Origin: Acidimicrobiaceae bacterium
GTDB taxonomy: Bacteria > Actinomycetota > Acidimicrobiia > Acidimicrobiales > Palsa-688
Assembly (NCBI GenBank): GCA_003156795.1
Contig: PMHU01000147.1
Span: forward strand, 13,891 to 19,302
Direction of reading: 5' to 3'
DNA length: 5,412 bases
Below are positions 1-5,167 of this stretch, in pieces (the first letter of the stretch is position 1; each line of letters starts with the position of its first letter). The notes beneath the pieces were generated by a model. That model was not told where the DNA came from, made no database searches, and was given only the letters and a program-made list of their open reading frames with translations. Position numbers and translations under genes: made by a program.

Positions 1-1668
1 CGAGGACGGGTGGCGTTCGCCTCCCAATCTGGCGGGCTCGGCATCGCCGTCTTGGAGGAAGCCCGGCGTCGGGGAATAGGCCTCTCGAGCTTCGTATCGG
101 TGGGCAACAAAGCCGACGTCAGCGGCAACGACCTTCTTCGATACTGGGAGCAGGACGGTGACACCGACGTGATCCTTCTCTACCTCGAGTCATTTGGCAA
201 TCCCCGCCGCTTCGCCCGAATCGCCCGCCAAGTGTCGGCCACGAAGCCGATCATCGCAGTGAAGGCCGGTCGAACTCGGTCGGGGCGGCGGGCCGCGTCG
301 TCGCATACGGCTGCCCTGGCCAGTCCCGACAACGCAGTCGATGCCCTCTTCCATCAGACCGGAGTCATCCGGGTGGACACCCTCCAGGAGATGTTCGATA
401 CCGCTCAACTGCTGGCCATGCAGCCGATTCCTTCCGGACGGCGCGTCGCCGTCGTTGGCAACGCCGGAGGCCCCGGCATACTCGCGGCCGACGCCTGCGA
501 GGCGGCCGGCCTCGAAGTGCCAGACCTGAGCTCGGAGACGCTCGCGGGATTGCGCTCCTTCCTACCCGATGCGGCCAGCATCGCCAATCCCGTAGATATG
601 GTCGCCTCGGCATCCGCCGCTGAATACGAGCGGGCCCTCGACCTAGTCCTGGCCGATGACAACGTCGATGCGGTAGTGGTCATCTTCGTGCCACCGCTGG
701 TCACAGACGCCGACGACGTCGCCCGAGCGATCGCGCGTGCAACGTGCGGGCAAACCAAGCCTGTCGTGGCCAACTTCCTGGGGATGGCCACTGCTCCCCC
801 GCCGTTGTCGTCCGGCGAATCGGCAATACCGAACTACTGCTTCCCTGAGCCCGCAGTTCATGCCCTGGCGCGGGCTTGCCGATACGGTCAATGGCGAGAT
901 CGCGACGGTGGCCAGCCGGTAGCATTCACCGATCTGAATACCGCCGCAGTGCGCCCCATGATCGAGTCCGTGCTCAGCCGAGATCCGGCCGGTGCGTGGC
1001 TGGCTCCAGATGAAGCCAACATAGTCACGAGCGCCTACGGAATCGCGGCCGTCGAATCCGTGACGGTCGGAAACTCCACCGAAGCGGTAAGTGCGGCACG
1101 GCGCGTCGGCTTTCCGATTGCTCTGAAGGCAGGCGCCGCCGGCCTAGTCCACAAGACGGACCGAGGCGGGGTGCGGCTATCCCTGCACACCGCCGCGGAG
1201 GTCCGCCGGGCCTTCGATGAGATGCACCAAGCCCTGGGCGACGAAATGGGTGGCGCCGTGGTCCAGGCGATGGCGAGTCCCGGGGTCGAGACCATCGTCG
1301 GCGTGGTTAACGATGCTTCATTCGGCCCTCTCATAATGTTTGGTACCGGAGGGACGGCCGTCGAGTTGTTCGGCGACCAAGCGTTCCGGATCCTCCCTAT
1401 GACCGACGCCGACGCGACCGACCTCGTCCGATCGGTCCGAGGGTCACCACTCCTCTTCGGCTTCAGAGGGTCCGAGCCCGTCGACGTGAAAGCTTTGGAG
1501 CAGCTCATCTTGAGGGTGGCCTACCTGGCCGAAGATGTCCCCGAGATCACCGAGATGGACCTCAACCCCGTCATCGCCGGAGCCAATGGCGCCTACGCGG
1601 TGGACGTCAAGATCCATATCGCCCCCGCCGCCCGGGTTGTCGACCCGACGCTACGGAAGCTCCGCTGA
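1..1668 (+). CDS. NDP-forming acyl-CoA/acetyl-CoA synthetase (acetate--CoA ligase family), 5'-truncated by window edge
   Basis: The reading frame is open from base 1, so the gene begins outside the window. The GTG at 10 is only the first possible start inside it. Numbering from that GTG gives 552 residues. Residues 1-135 match the succinyl-CoA-ligase-like flavodoxin domain, beginning with the typical VAFxSQSGxLG. His99 in SSHTAALA is at the position of the phosphohistidine of ADP-forming acetyl-CoA synthetases. Residues 145-290 continue the ligase-CoA region (GNAGGPGILAAD, NPVD). Residues about 330-545 are an ATP-grasp_5 domain, with FPIALK, HKTDRGGV (His381 probably the second phospho-acceptor), FGTGGTAVELFGD and EMDLNPV. 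Family enzymes interconvert acyl-CoA, ADP and phosphate with acid, ATP and CoA in the cytoplasm. The N-terminal CoA-binding domain, usually about 130-150 residues, should lie upstream. The protein ends just after ATP-grasp, so there is no C-terminal GNAT domain as in Pat-type lysine acetyltransferases. Substrate unknown; family assignment is confident. Confidence 0.93.
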   Translation, partial: RGRVAFASQSGGLGIAVLEEARRRGIGLSSFVSVGNKADVSGNDLLRYWEQDGDTDVILLYLESFGNPRRFARIARQVSATKPIIAVKAGRTRSGRRAASSHTAALASPDNAVDALFHQTGVIRVDTLQEMFDTAQLLAMQPIPSGRRVAVVGNAGGPGILAADACEAAGLEVPDLSSETLAGLRSFLPDAASIANPVDMVASASAAEYERALDLVLADDNVDAVVVIFVPPLVTDADDVARAIARATCGQTKPVVANFLGMATAPPPLSSGESAIPNYCFPEPAVHALARACRYGQWRDRDGGQPVAFTDLNTAAVRPMIESVLSRDPAGAWLAPDEANIVTSAYGIAAVESVTVGNSTEAVSAARRVGFPIALKAGAAGLVHKTDRGGVRLSLHTAAEVRRAFDEMHQALGDEMGGAVVQAMASPGVETIVGVVNDASFGPLIMFGTGGTAVELFGDQAFRILPMTDADATDLVRSVRGSPLLFGFRGSEPVDVKALEQLILRVAYLAEDVPEITEMDLNPVIAGANGAYAVDVKIHIAPAARVVDPTLRKLR

Positions 1669-1711
1669 GGCATCGAAGACCAGCCGGGTTCGCAGAACTC
1701 GTGCTCACTGA

Positions 1712-1733
1712 GTGGGTGCGCTCGCACACCCAC
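1712..1733 (+). terminator. Hairpin downstream of the synthetase gene, weak terminator candidate
   Basis: GTGGGTG (1712-1718) is perfectly complementary to CACCCAC (1727-1733) across an 8-base loop, 44 bases after the synthetase stop. No T-run follows (the next bases are GCTTGCTGCTG), so it is not a classical intrinsic terminator. It could mark a 3' end in an organism that often uses U-poor hairpins, or be a chance fold in GC-rich DNA. Confidence 0.25.
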
Positions 1734-1771
1734 GCTTGCTGCTGTGCTGCGGGATTGGAGCCCTTCGGCCC

Positions 1772-1800
1772 TACGAAACTGTCGTCTCGAAGACGATAAT
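1772..1800 (+). promoter_or_regulatory. Possible promoter with overlapping operator-like inverted repeat
   Basis: GATAAT at 1795-1800 is a good -10-like hexamer in otherwise GC-rich DNA. The best -35 position, 17 bases upstream (TACGAA, 1772-1777), is poor. An inverted repeat with arms TCGTCT (1782-1787) and AGACGA (1791-1796) around a CGA centre runs into the -10 box, where a repressor could sit. If used, transcription would start near 1807, giving a leader of about 45 bases to the small ORF and then the ABC genes. The family of any bound regulator cannot be told, and no regulator gene is in the window. Confidence 0.3.
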
Positions 1801-1835
1801 CGGACCACGAACCCGAAGGCGGAGGTTCCCAGCCC

Positions 1836-1843
1836 AAGGAGGG
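1836..1843 (+). promoter_or_regulatory. Strong Shine-Dalgarno of the small ORF
   Basis: AAGGAGGG lies 7 bases before the ATG at 1851. It is the best Shine-Dalgarno match I noticed in this window and sits at an ideal distance. It is the main reason to treat the short ORF behind it as translated. Confidence 0.6.
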
Positions 1844-1850
1844 ACAGCAA

Positions 1851-2042
1851 ATGTGCCAATGCCACGATAGCTATGTCGACCAGCCGACGACCGTCACGCC
1901 CCATCGCCCGGTTGGCGACGTGGCCGGAGACCAGTGTCACGACCAGTACCAGACGGTCTCGACGTCGGCCCATTCACCGAACGCTAGGCAGCCCAAGTGT
2001 CGTCCCCATCTGGCAGCCGAGGGCTCGGGTGATACTCGTTAG
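1851..2042 (+). CDS. Small Cys/His-rich protein or leader peptide of the ABC transporter operon (63 aa)
   Basis: I do not recognise this protein. It starts at an ATG behind a strong AAGGAGGG and ends at TAG, 17 bases before the GTG of the ATPase gene, so it is probably co-transcribed with it. It has four Cys (2, 4, 29, 50) and five His (5, 18, 30, 41, 53). The motif QCHDxY occurs twice, as QCHDSY (3-8) and QCHDQY (28-33), and CRPH (50-53) adds a CxxH pair. No signal peptide, lipobox or membrane helix is visible, so it would be cytoplasmic. By hand count, GC at codon positions 1/2/3 is about 67/54/71 percent, which resembles coding DNA in a high-GC genome but is weak evidence at this length. 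It could bind a metal, act as a regulatory leader peptide, or be a chance ORF. Overlapping ORFs on both strands here lack comparable ribosome binding sites. Confidence 0.45.
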   Translation: MCQCHDSYVDQPTTVTPHRPVGDVAGDQCHDQYQTVSTSAHSPNARQPKCRPHLAAEGSGDTR

Positions 2043-2059
2043 ATGAGGAGATCACCACT

Positions 2060-2977
2060 GTGACGACGGCGGCCATCCGGACGTCCGGTCTGACCAAGCG
2101 TTACGGTCACGTCGAGGTGCTGAAGGACCTCGACCTCGAGGTAACCGAGGGAGAGGTATTGGGCTACCTCGGTCCAAACGGGGCGGGCAAGACCACCACC
2201 ATCCGCCTCATGCTCGGCTTGATCGGACCGACCAGGGGACGAGCCGAGATCTTCGGGCTCGACAGCCATCGCCAAACCGTCGACGCCCATCGTCGCCTGA
2301 CGTATGTGCCGGGAGAGGCCAGCCTGTGGCCGTCTCTGACCGGGTTCGAGACTCTGCATCTCCTTGGTCGGGTTCGCGGAGAGGTTGACCTCCCGTACAG
2401 GGACGAGCTGATCGGTCGCTTCGACCTGGATCCCTCCAAGAAAGTGCGGGCCTACTCGAAGGGCAACCGCCAGAAGGTCGTGCTCATCGCCGGTCTGATG
2501 GCTCGACCAGATCTGCTGATCCTCGACGAACCGACCAGCGGGCTCGATCCCCTGATGGAGCAGGCGTTCCGTCACTGCATCCACGAGGCCAAGGAGCGGG
2601 GCCAGACCGTCTTCTTGTCGTCGCACATCCTGAGTGAGGTGGAGGCCCTCTGCGATCGGGTCGGAATTCTCCGCGCCGGCGAGCTGGTGGACATCGGGAC
2701 CTTGGCGGACCTGCGGCACCTATCCGCGCTGACGGTCGAAGCGACTTTCGACGGATCGGTTCCGGACCTGACCCGGATTCCCGGAGTGAGCGCCGTAGAG
2801 GTAGAAGGGCGGGTCGTGCGCTGCCAGGTCGCTGGGGATGTGGAGCCGCTCCTCAAGGTCCTCGCCTTCTCGGGTGTACACGAGCTCTTGAGCCGGGAGC
2901 CATCGCTGGAAGAGTTGTTCCTGTCCCACTACGGCGCCGGAAGTGGCGACGAGGGGGTCCCATCCGATGCTCACTGA
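2060..2977 (+). CDS. ABC exporter ATP-binding protein (polyketide/antibiotic-efflux type)
   Basis: The 305-residue nucleotide-binding subunit would hydrolyse ATP at the inner face of the membrane to drive the permease encoded next. Visible motifs are Walker A GPNGAGKT (38-45), signature segment YSKGNRQK (132-139) in place of LSGGQ, Walker B LLILDEP (152-158), D-loop SGLDP (160-164) and H-loop His189. The Q-loop region reads YVPGEASLWPSLTG (82-95) and lacks the usual Gln. YVPG(D/E)..LWP.LTG with SKGNRQK is a known pattern of the subfamily paired with two-half ABC-2 permeases, so these changes are not signs of decay. The C-terminal 90 residues end in SLEELFLSHYG, also typical. The GTG start follows GAGGAG (2045-2050) with a 9-base spacer and gives the expected N-terminus (IRTSGLTKRYG). 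Substrate not determinable; hydrophobic antibiotic-like compounds are the family precedent. Confidence 0.93.
   Translation: MTTAAIRTSGLTKRYGHVEVLKDLDLEVTEGEVLGYLGPNGAGKTTTIRLMLGLIGPTRGRAEIFGLDSHRQTVDAHRRLTYVPGEASLWPSLTGFETLHLLGRVRGEVDLPYRDELIGRFDLDPSKKVRAYSKGNRQKVVLIAGLMARPDLLILDEPTSGLDPLMEQAFRHCIHEAKERGQTVFLSSHILSEVEALCDRVGILRAGELVDIGTLADLRHLSALTVEATFDGSVPDLTRIPGVSAVEVEGRVVRCQVAGDVEPLLKVLAFSGVHELLSREPSLEELFLSHYGAGSGDEGVPSDAH
2951..2957 (+). promoter_or_regulatory. Shine-Dalgarno that fixes the permease start
   Basis: GAGGGGG inside the end of the ATPase gene lies 9 bases before the ATG at 2967. The earlier in-frame GTG at 2943 has no good ribosome binding site, so 2967 is preferred. Confidence 0.6.
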
Positions 2978-4664
2978 AGCGTCGGGAGAGCATCTGTTGG
3001 AGGTTCAGTCAGTACCGGCTCTAGCAAACAGAGCGGTCGAGCCAACCGCACCCCCGGGACGATTCCAGACTCTGGCGGTAGCCCACGCCACGGCCCGCAA
3101 GGCGGTGCGATCCGGCGTCATACTGGGCTTGGTCGTAGGCCTGTACGTCCTGGTCCAGGCCTTCAGCTATACGAGCACCTACAAGACCTCGGCCGAGCGG
3201 GCCAAACTCGCCTCCACGCTGACATCAGGTGGGCTGAGCCCCCTCGTCGGCCCCGCTCGGCAGGTCCAGACCGTCGCCGGATACACCGCCTGGAAGTGTC
3301 TCATGGCGTTGACCATCATCGGCGCCATCTGGGGTCTGCTCACCGCCACCAAACTGCTGAGGGGCGAGGAAGACTCCGGCCGGTGGGAGCTCATGCTGGC
3401 TGGGTTGACCACCCGTCGGCGGGCCGCCCTCCAAGCCGTCCTCGGCCTCGGTGCGGGCTGGGGCGCTCTACTGGCTGTCGCCTCCGCCATAACAGTCGCC
3501 GTCGGCCGGGCGTCAGCCATATCGATCTCGGCGCCGTCCATGCTGTTCTTCTCCTTGAGCGTCGCTTCGAGCGCAGCCATGTTCCTCGGCATCGGCGCCC
3601 TCACCAGCCAGTTGGCGGCGTCCCGCCGCCAGGCTGCCGCCCTCGCCGCCGCGGCTCTCGGCGTGTCGTTCGCCCTGCGTATGGCCGGGGACTCCTCGCC
3701 CGCGCTCGGGTGGCTGCGCTGGGCCAGCCCGCTCGGCTGGGTCGAGGAGCTACGGCCGCTAACGAGCCCGCAGCCGCTGGCGCTCGGGTTGATAGCCGCA
3801 TTTTCACTGTCGCTTTTGGCGGGGAGCGTGTACCTAGCGGGAGTTCGTGACCTCGCGGCCAGCGTGCTTCCGGCCAAGCCTGGTTCGAGGCCGCGCACGG
3901 CTCTGCTCTCCGGTCCGGTCGGACTTGCGATGCGCCTCACGCGCGCCACCACCCTGGCCTGGCTGGTCGGTATAGCCACCATGGCCTGGCTGCTCGGTTC
4001 GGAGACCAAGGTGGCGGTCAAGGCTCTGCAAGACTCGTCTAGCGTCCAGAAAGCTCTGTCCCGGCTGAGCGGTACCTCGGGACAAGCCAAGGTCTACCTC
4101 GGCCTGTCGTTCGTCATCGTGGCACTTCTGATCTCTCTTTTGGCGATCGGCCACCTGACGGCCGCTCGCAAGGAAGAGTCCTCCGGCCGCCTCGATCACC
4201 TGCTGGTCGCACCGATATCCCGGTCGGTGTGGCTCGCCAGCCGGCTACTACTTGCCTGCGCGGTAGTCACCATGGCGGGGGTTATGGCAGGCGTAGTCGC
4301 GTGGTTGGGCACCGGCCATGGGCACGACGGGATCGGTTTGTCGAGCATGGCCGACGGCGGGCTCAACACCGCGCCTCCGGCAATCTGCCTGATCGGCTTC
4401 GGAGCGCTGGCCATCGGCTTCGTGCCCCGCTGGACATCCCTCGTCTTATATGGGGTACTCGCCTGGTCCTTCCTCGTCGAGCTAGTGGGTGGGCTCGGCC
4501 TGACCAGTCATTGGCTGCTCGACACCTCCGTCCTTCACCACATGAGGGCCGCGCCGGCGCTCGCGCCCAACTGGACGTCTGGGGTGGCCATGATCGCCGT
4601 CGCGCTAACAGCCGGCGCGCTCGGGATCGCAGCGTTCGGTCGCCGCGACCTGGCCGGCGACTAG
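2967..4664 (+). CDS. ABC exporter permease, two-half polytopic protein (COG3559-like exporter of polyketide antibiotics)
   Basis: This 565-residue membrane subunit would form the export channel driven by the preceding ATPase, whose gene it overlaps by 11 bases. That overlap implies translational coupling and matched subunit amounts. About 12 hydrophobic segments are visible, near residues 50-67, 108-128, 155-179, 190-214, 220-239, 270-292, 327-344, 375-396, 422-447, 467-485, 488-508 and 537-558. The N-terminal 40 residues are hydrophilic. Family-like stretches are TVAGYTAWK (102-110), followed by IWGLL.ATKLLRGEEDSGRWELML. The motif EESGRxxxLLxxP-like is present in both halves (133-146 and 402-416), showing the internal duplication of this family, whose usual length is near 530-560. 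One chain may therefore supply both transmembrane halves. The start was chosen on the Shine-Dalgarno; the alternative GTG at 2943 would add eight residues. Cargo unknown; homologues are linked to tetronasin and polyketide resistance. Confidence 0.9.
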   Translation: MLTEASGEHLLEVQSVPALANRAVEPTAPPGRFQTLAVAHATARKAVRSGVILGLVVGLYVLVQAFSYTSTYKTSAERAKLASTLTSGGLSPLVGPARQVQTVAGYTAWKCLMALTIIGAIWGLLTATKLLRGEEDSGRWELMLAGLTTRRRAALQAVLGLGAGWGALLAVASAITVAVGRASAISISAPSMLFFSLSVASSAAMFLGIGALTSQLAASRRQAAALAAAALGVSFALRMAGDSSPALGWLRWASPLGWVEELRPLTSPQPLALGLIAAFSLSLLAGSVYLAGVRDLAASVLPAKPGSRPRTALLSGPVGLAMRLTRATTLAWLVGIATMAWLLGSETKVAVKALQDSSSVQKALSRLSGTSGQAKVYLGLSFVIVALLISLLAIGHLTAARKEESSGRLDHLLVAPISRSVWLASRLLLACAVVTMAGVMAGVVAWLGTGHGHDGIGLSSMADGGLNTAPPAICLIGFGALAIGFVPRWTSLVLYGVLAWSFLVELVGGLGLTSHWLLDTSVLHHMRAAPALAPNWTSGVAMIAVALTAGALGIAAFGRRDLAGD

Positions 4665-4900
4665 ATCGAGGGCGCACCCGCACTGCTGAGACACCCGGTG
4701 CTGATCAACTTGTGACCGTCGCGACAACCCGGTGAACCGACACCTTCAACCAACCGGCACCAGCTCGGCAACGCCACGTCGCCTTTCCAGATCAGCAGTT
4801 GTGCGCGAACAGTTGGATCTCCTTGGGAGGATCCTGCCGTCGCCGCCAGCGGACGCCGCGCCACCCCTCGGCTGAATCGTTTCAGGCGACCACCGCCTCA

Positions 4901-4957
4901 CCGGCTACGACGAATACTTCGAGATACTCAGCCTTCACTGAAGTGCCGGCTTTTATT
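4901..4957 (+). terminator. Branched hairpin followed by T-rich tract, candidate terminator
   Basis: CCGGC (4901-4905) pairs with GCCGG (4945-4949), enclosing two small hairpins: CGAA-TAC-TTCG (4911-4921) and CTTC-ACT-GAAG (4933-4943). The next bases are CTTTTATT (4950-4957), an unusually T-rich run for this DNA. This is the best intrinsic-terminator-like arrangement after the permease gene, though about 240 bases past its stop and with only a 5-bp outer stem. An alternative pairing, AGCC (4930-4933) with GGCT (4948-4951), is mutually exclusive with the outer stem. Confidence 0.3.
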
Positions 4958-4978
4958 GGTGTAGGCTGGTTTTTGACA

Positions 4979-4996
4979 CGACGGGTAGTCCCGTCG
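4979..4996 (+). repeat. Perfect 7-bp inverted repeat with TAGT loop
   Basis: CGACGGG (4979-4985) and CCCGTCG (4990-4996) are perfectly complementary around TAGT. This is the most stable simple hairpin in the gap by inspection. No T-run follows on the plus strand, and the minus-strand copy is followed by A's, so it does not look like a terminator on either strand. It may be an operator or part of a structured leader RNA. Confidence 0.45.
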
Positions 4997-5106
4997 CCGT
5001 GTTGGACTCTGCTTGAGCTGTTGGCAGCCTCCGGGAGCGTTGCTCCGGACCTTGGTAGCGCCAGTTTGGCAGATTGATCCACGAGACGCCTGGTTCGGAA
5101 ACGACG

Positions 5107-5118
5107 ACCGTTTACGGT
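5107..5118. promoter_or_regulatory. Perfect palindrome upstream of the right-edge gene, operator candidate
   Basis: ACCGT-TT-ACGGT is a perfect inverted repeat with a 2-base centre, 49 bases before the ATG at 5168. A TATACG hexamer (5129-5134) just downstream could serve as a -10 box, with no good -35 at normal spacing. The geometry would suit a dimeric repressor at the promoter. No regulator gene is visible. Confidence 0.25.
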
Positions 5119-5142
5119 TTTGTCGCCCTATACGGGCTCGAC

Positions 5143-5163
5143 GTCTCCTCACCTACGGGAGAC
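5143..5163 (+). promoter_or_regulatory. Hairpin covering the ribosome binding site of the gene at 5168
   Basis: GTCTCC (5143-5148) is perfectly complementary to GGAGAC (5158-5163) across a 9-base loop. The 3' arm contains most of the Shine-Dalgarno GGGAG (5157-5161), which lies 6 bases before the ATG. In RNA this would mask the ribosome binding site and could lower or gate translation. No upstream competing strand is obvious, and the stem is short. Confidence 0.35.
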
Positions 5164-5167
5164 CACC

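Larger units (their letters stand above)
1669..1850. other. Noncoding gap between the synthetase gene and the transporter operon
   Basis: No convincing gene lies in these 182 bases. The gap contains a 7-bp hairpin near its left end and an inverted repeat overlapping a GATAAT hexamer. It ends in the strong ribosome binding site of the small ORF at 1851. The gap suggests that the transporter genes form their own transcription unit rather than being read through from the synthetase. Confidence 0.6.
4665..5167. other. Hairpin-rich stretch without a convincing gene
   Basis: No ORF here has a ribosome binding site plus plausible protein composition on either strand. The stretch does contain many short inverted repeats: 4815-4834 (8 bp with one bulge), 4872-4885 (CTGAA-TCGT-TTCAG), 4884-4898 (AGGCG-ACCAC-CGCCT), 4911-4921 (CGAA-TAC-TTCG), 4979-4996 (7 bp perfect, TAGT loop), 5031-5048 (7 bp with one bulge) and 5060-5070 (GCCA-GTT-TGGC). 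It must hold the 3' end of the transporter transcript and the promoter and leader of the gene at 5168. I recognise no known riboswitch, tRNA or ncRNA family. GC-rich DNA gives chance hairpins, so the density is suggestive only. Confidence 0.5.

Noticed and set aside
1593..1973. Minus-strand ORF of 126 aa with a hydrophobic N-terminal half, across the synthetase 3' end and the gap
   Set aside because: No ribosome binding site before its start at 1973. It runs into the synthetase coding sequence, and its second half is low-complexity Arg/Ser-rich sequence typical of an antisense shadow.
1744..2046. Plus-strand ORF of 100 aa overlapping the small Cys/His ORF in another frame
   Set aside because: No Shine-Dalgarno at its start, and an Arg/Ser/Thr/Pro-rich composition typical of an out-of-frame reading of GC-rich DNA. 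The 1851 frame has the ribosome binding site.
2043..2063. Six-codon ORF (ATG to TGA) whose stop overlaps the ATPase GTG
   Set aside because: It has no ribosome binding site of its own, and its first codons are the ATPase Shine-Dalgarno. Most simply chance.
2039..2719. Long minus-strand ORF (226 aa) opposite the ATPase gene
   Set aside because: It lies entirely antisense to a gene with complete ABC ATPase motifs; long antisense frames are expected at this GC content.
2943..2966. Earlier GTG start for the permease
   Set aside because: No ribosome binding site at a suitable distance, whereas the ATG at 2967 has GAGGGGG 9 bases upstream and gives a normal operon overlap.
3179..4090. Minus-strand ORF of 303 aa opposite the permease gene
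   Set aside because: Antisense to a clear permease, rich in Ala, Arg, Ser and Pro, with no recognisable domain; a codon-bias shadow.
4973..4978. Perfect TTGACA hexamer, a consensus -35
   Set aside because: No acceptable -10 hexamer lies 16-19 bases downstream, where the 4979-4996 hairpin and GCCGTGTT fall.
4799..5077. 92-aa plus-strand ORF in the gap after the permease
   Set aside because: It starts at TTG without a Shine-Dalgarno, has no domain or consistent composition, and lies over several hairpins.
4882..5152. Overlapping short minus-strand ORFs in the gap before the right-edge gene
   Set aside because: No ribosome binding sites and no recognisable motifs; they overlap each other in different frames.
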